64,000 nt of DNA from an uncultured Collinsella sp. (GCA_959019775.1 CAUEPS010000003.1:62001-126000); one strand, 5' to 3'. Counted from the stretch's first letter, positions 1 to 9,174 are shown. The notes: a model not told the origin generated them from the letters alone. Made by a program: numbers and translations.

Positions 1-20
1 CAGCGCGGTAACGGCCACCG

Positions 21-1064
21 TTAGGCCTCCAGCGGATGAGCGGGCACCGACTCACCGGCGGCAAGCGCGGCCTCGCAGGCCACCATGTCGCGCTCGATAT
101 CATCGACCAGCGCCATAAACTCCTCATACGTGGAGCAGCGCACCACCCGAGCGCGCCAGGCGGCGGCATGGGGCATGCCCTTTAAGTACCAGCTTGCATA
201 CGTACGGGCGCGTGACATAAGCGGCAGAAGCTCGTGCGTCAACGTCAGGTGCTCACGCAGAGCCTCCAGGCGCTCGACCGAGGAGCGAGAAGGAACCGGC
301 GTGCCATCGAATGCAAGGGCGCGTGCATCGCCGAACACCCAGGGATTGCCGTAGATACCGCGCGCAATAAACACCGCGCTGGCACCCGAACCGCTCAGAT
401 GCTCAGCAGCGTCCTCGGCCGAGAACACATCGCCCGAACCAATCACGGGAATCTCGACGGCTTCGGCAACCTCATCGACGACAGACCAATCGGCCTGGCC
501 CGTATAGAGCTGCGTGGCACAACGACCGTGCACGGCAACTGCAGAGGCGCCCGCCCCTTCGAGCATCTGGGCAAACGTTGCGGCATTGCGATCCTCGGCA
601 TAAAAACCCTTGCGGATCTTCACGGTCACGGGAACATGCGCCGCACCCACCGCTGCCTCGACAATCTTCTCGGCGAGGTCGGGCGTGCGCATAAGCGCCG
701 AGCCCTCGCCCTTGGTAACGACCTTGCGAGCCGGACAGGCCATGTTGATATCAATCAATGACAGGCGATCGCCCACGCGTTCCTCGACGGCAGCGACGGC
801 ACTCGCAAACTGATCGGGCTTGGAACCAAAGAGTTGCACGCAAATCTGCTGCTCCTCGACAGCCGGCAGCACCAGGCGCCACGTCTTGTTGCTGGCATAG
901 ACAAGGCCTGCAACGCTCACCATCTCGCTGTAGGCAAAGTTGGCGCCGCGGCGGCGACACATGATGCGATAGGCGGGGTCGGTTACGCCCGCCATGGGAG
1001 CCATAAGGAACGGCTGCTCGGCATAGGCGCCCAGCAGCCGCTTGCTGTATTCAGAAAGCGCCAT
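21..1064 (-). CDS. dus: tRNA-dihydrouridine synthase (DusB/NifR3-like)
   Basis: This FMN- and NADPH-dependent enzyme reduces specific uridines in tRNA to dihydrouridine. The 347-residue protein has the expected Dus TIM barrel: the MAPMAGVTD opening at about residue 21, the catalytic cysteine in DINMACP (C110), VTVKIR near 147, VAVHGR near 177, a GSGDV loop near 209 and the ARGIYGNPWVF phosphate-binding end near 235. Length and motifs fit the DusB/NifR3 group, but the exact target position in tRNA cannot be read from sequence. The ATG lies 4 bases after the lepA stop, so it is probably translated from the same message. Nothing odd was seen. Confidence 0.95.
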   Translation of the reverse strand: MALSEYSKRLLGAYAEQPFLMAPMAGVTDPAYRIMCRRRGANFAYSEMVSVAGLVYASNKTWRLVLPAVEEQQICVQLFGSKPDQFASAVAAVEERVGDRLSLIDINMACPARKVVTKGEGSALMRTPDLAEKIVEAAVGAAHVPVTVKIRKGFYAEDRNAATFAQMLEGAGASAVAVHGRCATQLYTGQADWSVVDEVAEAVEIPVIGSGDVFSAEDAAEHLSGSGASAVFIARGIYGNPWVFGDARALAFDGTPVPSRSSVERLEALREHLTLTHELLPLMSRARTYASWYLKGMPHAAAWRARVVRCSTYEEFMALVDDIERDMVACEAALAAGESVPAHPLEA

Positions 1065-1068
1065 GGAT

Positions 1069-2880
1069 CTACTCGTCCACCTTGAGAATCGCCATAAAGG
1101 CCTCCTGCGGAACCTCGACCGAACCGATGGCCTTCATGCGCTTCTTGCCCTCTTTCTGCTTCTCGAGCAGCTTGCGCTTTCGCGAGATATCGCCGCCGTA
1201 ACACTTGGCCAGCACATCCTTACGGCGCGCCTTAACGGTGGAGCGGGCGATGATCTTGTTGCCAATGGCGCCCTGGATAGGCACCTCGAACAGCTGCCGC
1301 GGGATGATCTCCTTGAGCTTGTCGCACAGGCCGCGGGCCAGGCCATAAGCCTTATCCTTGTGTACGATAAACGACAGCGCGTCCACCTCGTCACCCGAAA
1401 GCAGGATATCGAGCTTGACGAGCTCGGAGGGGCGATACTCGTTGAACTCGTAGTCGAGCGAGGCGTAACCCTTGGTGCGGCTCTTGAGCTGGTCGAAGAA
1501 GTCCAAGATGAGCTCGGCGAGCGGCATATCAAAGCGCATCTCGACCGATTTGCTCGTCAGGTGGATCATATCGGTCGTGACGCCACGGTGCTCGATAGCA
1601 AGTTGCATGACGGCACCCGTATACTCGGGCGGACAGATGATCTTTGCCTTGAGGTAGGGCTCTTCAATACGCTCGATGCGCGTGGCCTCGGGCAGATCCT
1701 GCGGGCTGCGGACATCGAGCATCTCGCCGTCAGTCTTGTACACGTGGTAATCGACCGAGGGGCTCGTGGCGATCAGGTCCAGATTGAACTCGCGCTCCAG
1801 GCGCTCCTTGACGACCTCCATGTGCAGCAGGCCCAGGAAGCCCACGCGGAAGCCAAAGCCCAGTGCCACCGACGTCTCAGGCTCCCACACCAACGACGGA
1901 TCGTTGACATGCAGCTTATCGAGCGCGTCGCGCAGGTTCTCGTAGTCCTTGTTGTCGATGGGGAACAGGCCCGTGTAGACCATGGGCTTGGCCTCGCGGT
2001 AGCCCGGCAGCGGCTCGGGGCAGGGGTTCGAAGCCCACGTAAGGGTATCGCCCACGCGCACAGCCTCGGGGTCCTTCAGACCCGTGACCACGTAGCCGAC
2101 CTCTCCGACAGTCAGGGCATCGACCGGCGTCTCGGCAGGGCGCTTGACGCCCACGCCGTCGACCAAAAAGTCGCCCTTGGCCTGCATCATGCGCAGGGTA
2201 TCGCCCTTTTTGATTGAACCGTCAAAGACGCGCACCGTGGCGACGACGCCGCGGTACTCATCGAAGTACGAATCCAGAATTAGAGCCTTGAGAGGGGCAT
2301 TTGCATCGCCCTTGGGAGGCGAGATCAAAAAGACGATGGACTCCAGCAGATCGTGGATGCCCTCGCCGGTCTTGCCCGACACGCACACGGCATCGTCGGC
2401 GGGAATGGCCAGATCGTCTTCGATCTCGGTCTTGACCTCGTCGGGATGCGCTGAGGGAAGGTCAATCTTGTTGATGGCCGGAACAATGTCCAAGTTGGCG
2501 TTCATGGCGAGCGTCGCGTTGGAAACGGTCTGCGCCTCGACGCCCTGAGTGGCGTCCACGACGAGAACCGCACCCTCGCAAGCGGCAAGCGAACGCGAGA
2601 CCTCGTAGGTGAAGTCCACGTGGCCCGGTGTATCGATCAGGTTGAACTGATACGTCTCGCCGTCGTCGGCGTCATAGGACACGCGGACGGCATTGGACTT
2701 GATCGTGATGCCGCGCTCGCGCTCGATGTCCATCGTGTCAAGCAGCTGCGACTCCATGTCGCGCTCATCGACGGTATGGGTGAGCTCGAGGATGCGGTCA
2801 CTGATCGTGGACTTGCCATGGTCGATATGTGCAACGATCGAGAAGTTGCGGATGTGGGAAATGTCAATTGAAGTATTCAT
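1069..2880 (-). CDS. lepA: Elongation factor 4 (LepA) ribosomal GTPase
   Basis: LepA is a membrane-associated or cytosolic translational GTPase that acts on the ribosome and is linked to 30S biogenesis and back-translocation. The protein is 603 residues from the ATG at 2880. It shows the P-loop AHIDHGKST (about 18-26), the switch region ERERGITI (about 53-60), DTPGHVDF, the NKID specificity motif, and the C-terminal LepA-specific domain ending in an RKRKLLEKQKEGKKR stretch. A longer frame adds 20 residues upstream, but these read through the rpsT terminator and match nothing in the family, so the internal ATG is preferred. A TAAGAT -10 hexamer ends only 7 bases before this ATG, suggesting a leaderless message. 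Confidence 0.96.
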   Translation of the reverse strand: MNTSIDISHIRNFSIVAHIDHGKSTISDRILELTHTVDERDMESQLLDTMDIERERGITIKSNAVRVSYDADDGETYQFNLIDTPGHVDFTYEVSRSLAACEGAVLVVDATQGVEAQTVSNATLAMNANLDIVPAINKIDLPSAHPDEVKTEIEDDLAIPADDAVCVSGKTGEGIHDLLESIVFLISPPKGDANAPLKALILDSYFDEYRGVVATVRVFDGSIKKGDTLRMMQAKGDFLVDGVGVKRPAETPVDALTVGEVGYVVTGLKDPEAVRVGDTLTWASNPCPEPLPGYREAKPMVYTGLFPIDNKDYENLRDALDKLHVNDPSLVWEPETSVALGFGFRVGFLGLLHMEVVKERLEREFNLDLIATSPSVDYHVYKTDGEMLDVRSPQDLPEATRIERIEEPYLKAKIICPPEYTGAVMQLAIEHRGVTTDMIHLTSKSVEMRFDMPLAELILDFFDQLKSRTKGYASLDYEFNEYRPSELVKLDILLSGDEVDALSFIVHKDKAYGLARGLCDKLKEIIPRQLFEVPIQGAIGNKIIARSTVKARRKDVLAKCYGGDISRKRKLLEKQKEGKKRMKAIGSVEVPQEAFMAILKVDE

Positions 2881-2887
2881 GCGGACT

Positions 2888-2893
2888 ATCTTA
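2888..2893 (-). promoter_or_regulatory. Candidate -10 box giving a leaderless lepA mRNA
   Basis: On the minus strand TAAGAT is followed by seven bases and then the lepA ATG, so initiation at the usual distance would put +1 at or next to the A of the start codon. There is no strong Shine-Dalgarno sequence. No good -35 box was found, so this is a moderate-confidence inference. Confidence 0.45.
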
Positions 2894-2904
2894 CCCGAGC
2901 GGTA

Positions 2905-2940
2905 CAAAAAATGGAGCCTGTTCCATAAAACAGGCTCCAT
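2905..2940 (-). terminator. Rho-independent terminator of rpsT
   Basis: Perfect 12-bp stem (2911-2922 with 2929-2940), 6-base loop, followed on the minus strand by six T. It lies 36 bases after the rpsT stop and separates rpsT from lepA. Confidence 0.9.
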
Positions 2941-2976
2941 TTATGCGCGTAATCTGTGTGGTGTGAAATTTACAAC

Positions 2977-3243
2977 TTAAGCGTTGATGCTGTTCACGAG
3001 CTTGGCAAGACCGGACTTGCGGTTGGAAGCCTGGTTCTTGTGAATAACATGCTTGGCGGCAGCCATGTCGAGACGCTTGGTGACGGTCTTGAGGGCAGCC
3101 TGGGCCTTCTCGGCGTCGCCCTCGGCGACGGCGGACTGGACGTGCTTGGTCAGCGTCTTGAGCTCGGACTTGACAGCCTTGTTACGCATGCGAGCTGCCT
3201 CATTGGTGCGGATACGCTTCTTCTGAGACTTGATGTTTGCCAC
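2977..3243 (-). CDS. rpsT: 30S ribosomal protein S20
   Basis: S20 is a primary 16S rRNA-binding protein of the small subunit. The 88-residue product begins ANIKSQKKRIRTNE and ends AKLVNSINA, matching the normal S20 length and its helical, Lys/Arg/Ala-rich make-up. The start is GTG at 3243, preceded by AAAGGA at good spacing; a longer frame from upstream has no family match. Non-ATG starts are known for rpsT in other bacteria and help autoregulation. It has its own extended -10 promoter, a hairpin in the leader and a strong terminator, so it is probably transcribed alone. Confidence 0.95.
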   Translation of the reverse strand: MANIKSQKKRIRTNEAARMRNKAVKSELKTLTKHVQSAVAEGDAEKAQAALKTVTKRLDMAAAKHVIHKNQASNRKSGLAKLVNSINA

Positions 3244-3270
3244 TTCTGGAGTTCCTTTCGAGTTCCTTGC

Positions 3271-3308
3271 AAAAAATGTATGACACCTCTGAGACACGGT
3301 GAGGTCAT
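3271..3308 (-). promoter_or_regulatory. Hairpin plus T-run in the rpsT leader (possible attenuator)
   Basis: Between the rpsT -10 box and the GTG, the minus strand folds ATGA/CCTC with GAGG/TCAT (two-base bulge), and six T follow (3271-3276). This resembles a weak intrinsic terminator inside the 5' leader. Function is inferred only. Confidence 0.4.
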
Positions 3309-3318
3309 GCAAGCGCCT

Positions 3319-3327
3319 ACTATAGCA
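3319..3327 (-). promoter_or_regulatory. rpsT promoter, extended -10
   Basis: TGC followed by TATAGT on the minus strand about 76 bases before the rpsT start. The same TGC-TATNNT form occurs before rpmB, adhE and rpsB in this window. No clear -35. Confidence 0.6.
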
Positions 3328-3376
3328 CGCTCCCCCTCAAAGGGATAGAACGAATTTGTCAAATAGGCAGGTATCA

Positions 3377-4339
3377 TCACGATTTTCTCAAGATGTTCGT
3401 AATCCAGAGCAAAAGCGCGGTCTGAGAATCGGCCGAGCCCTTGAGCGCGAGCTCCACATCGACGGCGCCCTCGAGCGCGGCAACGAGCTCGGTCATCGAA
3501 AAACGGCGAGCCCAGGTAAGGTGATTCTTGACCTGCCAGGCCTGAAGCTTGAGCGTCGCGGCGAGCTCACGCCCCTGCCCACGCCCATCGAGCGCCTTGG
3601 CGACGATCAGCTCACGGATGCGACCGCATAGCAGCGTGTAGGTCCATACGTAGCTCTTGGAGGGCAGAAGCTTAAAGAGTTCGAGCGAACGCCGCATATC
3701 GCGAGCCGAGACGGCGTTGAGGAAGTCCCAGGGCTGAACCTCGGCCGTACGCACGATCCAACGCTCAACGTCGGCAAGCTCAATCTGGGGCGCCTCGACC
3801 ATCTGGGCGAGCTTTGCCAGGTCGTTATCGAGCATGCGCGTGTTTTCGCCCGAACGCGAGACGAGCTCCTCGGCAGCAGCCGTCGAGATGGACTTACCGT
3901 GCTGCGTCGCCATCTGCTGAACGCGGCGCGGCAGTTCCCAGCGCTTGGTACCCGAGCAATCGACGATAGCCTTCTTGTCGATCTTGGCGATTGCCTTATA
4001 CAGGCGCGTATTCTTGGCAAGTGAGTCGGCGATAATGAGACAGACCGTCGTGGGGCTGGGACTTGCGAGATACTCGACGAGCGGTTCCGAGACCGCTTTG
4101 GCAAGCTTGGAGCAGCCGTCGAGGATCACCAGGCGAAACTCGCTACCCATGGGAAAGGTATTGAGCGAGCCGATGATCGACTCGATATCGGGATCTTTCG
4201 TCATGTCGCGTTCATCGAGGTTGAACTCAACCATACCCGACTTTTCCAAGCGAGCTTTCATACGCGAGACGGCGTGGTCGCGCTTGACCCCATCGGTACC
4301 GACGATCAGATATGCCGGCAGCAGACCGGTTTCGGACAT
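3377..4339 (-). CDS. holA: DNA polymerase III subunit delta
   Basis: The delta subunit of the clamp loader opens the beta sliding clamp. The product (320 residues from the ATG at 4339) has the HolA layout: an N-terminal AAA+-like fold without functional Walker residues (PAYLIVGTDGVKRDHAVSRM at the start), a central region with SLNTFPMGSEFRLVILDG, and the C-terminal collar helices ending ALLLWITNILRKS. A start 14 codons further up (4381) is open, but the internal ATG has AGGGGAG just before it and fits the family N-terminus better. It follows comEC by 78 bases, the comEA-comEC-holA order seen in many Gram-positive bacteria, and probably shares that transcript. Confidence 0.9.
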   Translation of the reverse strand: MSETGLLPAYLIVGTDGVKRDHAVSRMKARLEKSGMVEFNLDERDMTKDPDIESIIGSLNTFPMGSEFRLVILDGCSKLAKAVSEPLVEYLASPSPTTVCLIIADSLAKNTRLYKAIAKIDKKAIVDCSGTKRWELPRRVQQMATQHGKSISTAAAEELVSRSGENTRMLDNDLAKLAQMVEAPQIELADVERWIVRTAEVQPWDFLNAVSARDMRRSLELFKLLPSKSYVWTYTLLCGRIRELIVAKALDGRGQGRELAATLKLQAWQVKNHLTWARRFSMTELVAALEGAVDVELALKGSADSQTALLLWITNILRKS

Positions 4340-4417
4340 TGCGCTCCCCTCTCGCACACACTCGAATTCGTACCGTGCCATTTTATCCCAGGGGTTGGTC
4401 CCGCGCCAACGACAGCA

Positions 4418-6721
4418 TCACGGTCTCTGGCATCGCATCGCAAAGCCCTTCGCGGTCGGCGAGACGGTAATGTCACCGTGTTCGATGGTGCATGCGAACG
4501 CACCGCCCGCATCGCGAACCGCATCGATGCAGGCATCGGATGGATGGCCGTAGCGGTTGCCCTCGCCCGCACTCGCGATAGAGAGCTCGGGCTTAAGCGT
4601 GCCCAGCAGGTCTGTGTCGACGGAAACTTTTGAGCCGTGATGCCCTAGCTTGAGCACATCGATATCACCCACCTCCTGTACAAACTCGCGCTCTTGATCG
4701 AGCTCGGCATCACCAGTGAGGAGCACGCGCAGGCTCTTGCCTTCCTGAGCATAGGAGAGCAGCAAAACAAGAGAGTCCTCATTGCCCTCGCCATCCACCG
4801 TGTCAAACGGCCACATCACACGTGTCCGAAACGCGCCGATATCGACCGTGTCTCCACAAGCCACCTGCCGATACGTTACGCCGGGGCGATTCAGGACCTC
4901 AGCAGGCGCACCGTCAAGCGCATCGGCCGCAACCACAATGGCTCTAACCGAAAACTGATCGAGCACATCGGGAAGACCACCCCAGTGGTCTTCATCCCAA
5001 TGCGTCACAACGACGGCATCGATATGGTGCACGTTATTGCGAACCAACGCCGACACCACGCGCTCATCGAGCCCACAGTCCACGAGCGCCACAGCGCCAC
5101 CCTGACGAACCAGGATCGCATCGGCCTGCCCCACATCGAGCACCGTCACCGAAGGCGGAGCGAATCGATCCCAATAGACATACGGAACGGCCGCTGCAAG
5201 CATCAAACACAGCAGCCCCACCGCCATGGGACGTGCACGGGGACGCGGCCAACAGACCAGCAGAACCGCCAGCAAACACGGCACTAGATAAATCCACATG
5301 CTATCGGGCGGCACGCTCACGGATGCACCCGGCACGGCGGCATACAGCTGCTCGAAGAACAGCGCGCAACGGGCGGCAATCATGGGCACAACGAGCGCCC
5401 AAGCTTGCAACGGCTCCACGAGCGAAAAGGGAACCAGCACGATCGACACAGCAAGCAGGAGACTCACCACCGGACCGATGACCGCATTCGCCAGCGGAGC
5501 AATGAGCGAGAACGTACCAAAGGCAGGAATGGTGATGGGAAGTGTCGCCAGTTGCGAGCAAAGCGTGACAGAAAGCATGCTGGCAACGCCCGATGGCACA
5601 CCCAGCTTACCCAAAGCGTAGGTCGCATAGGGGCAAAAGCACAGAATGGCAAAGACGCTGGCACATGAAAGCTGAAAGCCCATCTCGAACAGCACCGTCG
5701 GCCGCAGCAGCACAAAGATGGACATAGTTACGAAGAGTGCCGAAAGGCCGTGCCGGCGACGCCCCGCGCCGTTTACGACAAGCGTCGCGAACACCATGCA
5801 GCACGCGCGCACGGCCGAGGGAGACGCGCCCGTAAAGGAAGCGTAACCCACAAGCGTTATCGCCAATATCGCCCGTTGAAGACCGCGTGAACACCGAGTC
5901 TTTTGCAAGACGCCCTCGATTACAAACCCCACGATAGCCAAATGGCTGCCCGAGACGGCGATAAGATGCGCCGTTCCCGTCACCGAAAACCAGTCGCCCG
6001 CCGGCTGGGCGCGCAGCTCGGCCGAACGACCGCAGACGACACCGGCTATGAGCGAACGCGCCGGGTCGGTCGCAGGCGCGATGGACGCAAGCAGCCCATT
6101 TCGCAATCGAAGCAGCGGCCCCGAAGAGCCCTCATCGACCGACACAATCCGAACGGCTTTAACCTTGCGCACCTCGCCTCGGAGTACGCGCGAGCGCCCA
6201 TACGCATCGTTCTCAAGGCGCGAAATTCGACCGATAGCACGTACATGCGAACCGACGCCGAGCTCGCGATCACACGACAGCCGCACCTGACCTAAACGCT
6301 TTTCGCCCGCATACGCATCGCAGGTATAGGAGTACGCACCGTCATTGATGGAAGGGTCACCGCGCACAACAAATTCAAGACTGCTCGCAGCCCGATTATC
6401 CAGCGCCCTCGAAGCACGCAGCGCCCCAATCGCCCAACCCGCGGACACGACCGACCCCGCCACGATGCCAAGGGCCGCGGCATACAGCCATCGTCTCCAC
6501 CGCATAAGGCGCATACAGGACCGAGCCAATACGATGCAAGCCGCAGCAGCAACGGGAATGGCCATAAGCAATGTGACGGGTGTCGTCCGCTCACCCAGCA
6601 GCAAATCGGCCGCCATGTTAAGTACCAAGCCACAGCTCACACACAAGCCGGCACAAAGTGCCATCGTCCACGGCATCAATGGCCGTGGTGGCATCACTTG
6701 CTCGCGCTCGGTCGCACTCAT
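4418..6721 (-). CDS. comEC: ComEC/Rec2 DNA-uptake channel
   Basis: ComEC forms the inner-membrane channel through which single-stranded transforming DNA enters. The 767-residue protein has a membrane-rich N-terminus, a competence domain with the SGSHLAIVGFVIEGVL-type segment near residue 270, several more membrane helices, and a C-terminal metallo-beta-lactamase domain with VVVTHWDEDHWGG (HxDxDH-like metal site) and LGHHGSKVS. The ATG at 6721 overlaps the comEA TGA as ATGA, indicating coupled translation; a start 4 codons further upstream is less likely. Full length and intact, so uptake could be functional if the pilus genes exist elsewhere. Confidence 0.94.
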   Translation of the reverse strand: MSATEREQVMPPRPLMPWTMALCAGLCVSCGLVLNMAADLLLGERTTPVTLLMAIPVAAAACIVLARSCMRLMRWRRWLYAAALGIVAGSVVSAGWAIGALRASRALDNRAASSLEFVVRGDPSINDGAYSYTCDAYAGEKRLGQVRLSCDRELGVGSHVRAIGRISRLENDAYGRSRVLRGEVRKVKAVRIVSVDEGSSGPLLRLRNGLLASIAPATDPARSLIAGVVCGRSAELRAQPAGDWFSVTGTAHLIAVSGSHLAIVGFVIEGVLQKTRCSRGLQRAILAITLVGYASFTGASPSAVRACCMVFATLVVNGAGRRRHGLSALFVTMSIFVLLRPTVLFEMGFQLSCASVFAILCFCPYATYALGKLGVPSGVASMLSVTLCSQLATLPITIPAFGTFSLIAPLANAVIGPVVSLLLAVSIVLVPFSLVEPLQAWALVVPMIAARCALFFEQLYAAVPGASVSVPPDSMWIYLVPCLLAVLLVCWPRPRARPMAVGLLCLMLAAAVPYVYWDRFAPPSVTVLDVGQADAILVRQGGAVALVDCGLDERVVSALVRNNVHHIDAVVVTHWDEDHWGGLPDVLDQFSVRAIVVAADALDGAPAEVLNRPGVTYRQVACGDTVDIGAFRTRVMWPFDTVDGEGNEDSLVLLLSYAQEGKSLRVLLTGDAELDQEREFVQEVGDIDVLKLGHHGSKVSVDTDLLGTLKPELSIASAGEGNRYGHPSDACIDAVRDAGGAFACTIEHGDITVSPTAKGFAMRCQRP

Positions 6722-7428
6722 ACGCAAATGCAATCTTTGATTTTGGCGAGCTTCTTCTCACCGATTCCCGATACGCGCATCAGGTCATCGACTGAGGCAA
6801 AAGCACCGTTCTTTGTCCGCTCATCGATAATCGACTGAGCCATAGAAGGCCCAATGCCCGAGAGCGTCTGCAGTTCCGCCGCGCTCGCCGTATTGATGTT
6901 CACGAGCCCCGACGAAGACCCCGCGCCAGGAGTCGTGGCAGTACTACTTTCGGCCCCGCCGACCGCCGCAGCCGCTTGTTGCTCCCCCACCGTCGGTACA
7001 TAAATCTTTTGGCCATCTGTGATCTTGGACGCACGGTTAAGCCCTGTCACGTCTGCCTCGGCCGTAAGCCCTCCGGCGGCATCGATCGCTTGGGACACCC
7101 GTGCTCCTTCTTTGAGCCGATACACGCCAGGCTTCACAACGGCGCCATCCACATCAACGTACACCTCGGCAGCAGAGGAGCTCTTGCCCGAAGACCCATC
7201 GGCATCATCAGGAGACGCATCCCCGGCCCCGCGCGCATCTGAGGCGCTTGCCTCATCACTATGCTCAAACGACACGCCGCCGGAGCGGCTACTAAAACTT
7301 GCCATCGCCAAGCCGCTCGCGGCGGCAATGACAACCAAAATCGCCACCACCACCGCTTTATGCCCGAGCAGCTTTTCTGCCCAGCGGTCCATACGTTTAA
7401 CCCGTTCGTGATGTTCGCGCTGCGCCAT
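6718..7428 (-). CDS. comEA: ComEA DNA-binding competence protein
   Basis: ComEA is a membrane-anchored DNA receptor that hands DNA to ComEC. The 236-residue product has a cytosolic, charged N-terminus, one membrane helix (VVVAILVVIAAASGLAMA), a Ser/Asp/Ala-rich linker, an SLBB-like domain (VKPGVYRLKEGARVSQAIDAAG) and a C-terminal double helix-hairpin-helix with NINTASAAELQTLSGIGP. The ATG at 7428 has GGGAGGTG eight bases upstream. It overlaps comEC by four bases. The role is firm by family; expression conditions are not visible. Confidence 0.93.
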   Translation of the reverse strand: MAQREHHERVKRMDRWAEKLLGHKAVVVAILVVIAAASGLAMASFSSRSGGVSFEHSDEASASDARGAGDASPDDADGSSGKSSSAAEVYVDVDGAVVKPGVYRLKEGARVSQAIDAAGGLTAEADVTGLNRASKITDGQKIYVPTVGEQQAAAAVGGAESSTATTPGAGSSSGLVNINTASAAELQTLSGIGPSMAQSIIDERTKNGAFASVDDLMRVSGIGEKKLAKIKDCICV

Positions 7429-7599
7429 AGCAAACACCTCCCAACACCATCGTGTCAGGAAACGAGCGCCGAAGCCTCCGCACGTCCACACTGGTTATCG
7501 CGGTCAAACCAAAATCTGACCAAAACCTTGCGGAAAAGTGTCCATTTATTCAGTCACACGTCAGCGAATGAACATCTTGGCATCATTTGCCCAGATAGC

Positions 7600-7632
7600 A
7601 AAAGACCGACGATACGGGCGCATCGTCGGTCT
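7600..7632 (-). terminator. Intrinsic terminator after thiI
   Basis: Perfect 11-bp stem (7603-7613 with 7622-7632), 8-base loop and four T on the minus strand. It closes the mihF-gmk-rpoZ-thiI unit. The remaining space to comEA (7429-7599) should hold the comEA promoter, but no clear boxes were seen. Confidence 0.8.
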
Positions 7633-7642
7633 ATGCAGGCAA

Positions 7643-8887
7643 TTACTCGTGATCTTGGTAAATCTCACGCGGAGCAAGCTCCGAATGTTTGCGTTTTAAG
7701 GTCTTAGGGGCCTTATACGTGTTGCTGGAGAAGTCAATGTACTCGGTCTGCTTAAGCAAGCGCTCGATCATCTCCTCGTGGTCGAACAACTCCCAGGCCT
7801 CGTGCACGGCATCGAGTTTGGCGTGCGTCTCGGGACGACGCGGCATAAACAGCGTGCAGCAGTCGGGCGCCGCCTCGGTGGAAATATCGAACGTGCCGAT
7901 CTCCTGAGCGCGCGCAATGATCTCCTGCTTGTCGGACCCGATGAGCGGACGGAACACGGGAATCTTCACGGCCTCGTTGACGGCCATGATGTTCTCGAGC
8001 GTCTGGGAGGCAACCTGACCGAGCGACTCGCCGGTCACGATGGCCTTGGCGCCCTCGATATGCGCAATGCGCTCGGCAACCGAATACATGATGCGGCGAT
8101 ACATGATCACGCGCAGGTTGCTGGGGCAGGTGACGGAAATCTCACGCTGGCAATCGCCAAACGGCACCACGTACAGGCGGCCGATCTGGACACCCGGCTC
8201 AAGCGCACGGATGATGTCCTGCACCAAATACTCGCTCGTATCAGGCGTCTGCGGACGACCGGAGAAATGTACCGGAACGCACACCGCGCCGCGTCGCGCG
8301 AGCATCCAGGTCGCCACCGGAGAATCGATACCCGACGACAGAAGCGTCACGACCTTGCCGGCAGAACCCACCGGCAGACCGCCCACGCCGCGCTCGGAGC
8401 GCGCGTACACGTAAACGCTACCCTGGACCACCAGTACGTGCACCATCGCATCGGGGTCGTGCATTTGAACCTTTTTATCGGGGAAGGCCTCGCACAGCAC
8501 CTCGCCCACCTGACGATTAATATCAATCGAGGTGAGCTCATAGTCGGTATTGGAGCGCTTAGCGTGCACCTTAAACGAATCGAAGGGGCCAAACTCGCGC
8601 AGCGCCTTGACGGCGGCGGCGCAGTACTCCTGCGGGTCGCGGTTGGTGTGGTACGCCAGGGACACACGGGCAACGCCGGGGACGGTGCGGATGACACGCG
8701 CCGCCTCGTCGGCCTGATGCTCGTTAAAGGTCACGAGGATATAACCGGAAATTCGAGACACGGCATTCACGGAAAAGGCGGCCAAAGCCGCCTTAATGTT
8801 ATCCATGAGGATATGCTCAAAATGTGCGCGGTTCTTGCCCTTCAGTCCAACCTCGTGATAGTGGACCAGGCAGACGCGAGCCGCCAT
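7643..8887 (-). CDS. thiI: tRNA 4-thiouridine synthetase ThiI
   Basis: ThiI adenylates U8 of tRNA and adds sulfur to make 4-thiouridine; in some species it also feeds thiazole synthesis. The 414-residue protein has an N-terminal ferredoxin-like part, a THUMP domain (about 55-165) and a PP-loop ATPase domain with LLSSGIDSPVA (SGIDS near 185-189). It ends without the C-terminal rhodanese domain found in E. coli, as in most Gram-positive ThiI proteins, so a separate sulfur carrier or desulfurase must deliver sulfur. The ATG directly follows the rpoZ TAA, indicating tight coupling. Confidence 0.94.
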   Translation of the reverse strand: MAARVCLVHYHEVGLKGKNRAHFEHILMDNIKAALAAFSVNAVSRISGYILVTFNEHQADEAARVIRTVPGVARVSLAYHTNRDPQEYCAAAVKALREFGPFDSFKVHAKRSNTDYELTSIDINRQVGEVLCEAFPDKKVQMHDPDAMVHVLVVQGSVYVYARSERGVGGLPVGSAGKVVTLLSSGIDSPVATWMLARRGAVCVPVHFSGRPQTPDTSEYLVQDIIRALEPGVQIGRLYVVPFGDCQREISVTCPSNLRVIMYRRIMYSVAERIAHIEGAKAIVTGESLGQVASQTLENIMAVNEAVKIPVFRPLIGSDKQEIIARAQEIGTFDISTEAAPDCCTLFMPRRPETHAKLDAVHEAWELFDHEEMIERLLKQTEYIDFSSNTYKAPKTLKRKHSELAPREIYQDHE

Positions 8888-9169
8888 TTAGGCTTCAGCA
8901 ACCTTATGGCCGAGCGCCTTCTCGTAACGGGCCTCGTCGTAGGAGATATCGCCGTCGACGATCTCGTCCATAGCCATCGAGATGGTATCGGCGCCAGAGA
9001 GCGCGATGGTGATGTCGTCGACATCCTGAACGGCAAGCACGCGGTTATGCTGGCCGCGCAGCATGCTATTGATGTCGCAGGCACGCTTGGAGGCAAGCGA
9101 AGCGAGCAGGAAGCGGTTGTGATCGGTCTTCTCCAGAAGATCGTCAATGCAAGGCTTTACAACGGACAC
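8888..9169 (-). CDS. rpoZ: RNA polymerase omega subunit
   Basis: Omega binds the C-terminal part of beta-prime and helps assemble RNA polymerase. The 93-residue protein has the family features: an opening like PCIDDLLEKTDHNRFLLAS, the RAxxI-type segment KRACDINSMLRG, and a Glu/Asp-rich middle ending YDEARYEKALGHKVAEA. The start is GTG at 9169, eight bases after a GAGG-type ribosome-binding site that overlaps the gmk stop. Position between gmk and thiI agrees with the common gmk-rpoZ order. Confidence 0.92.
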   Translation of the reverse strand: MSVVKPCIDDLLEKTDHNRFLLASLASKRACDINSMLRGQHNRVLAVQDVDDITIALSGADTISMAMDEIVDGDISYDEARYEKALGHKVAEA

Positions 9170-9174
9170 GGACC

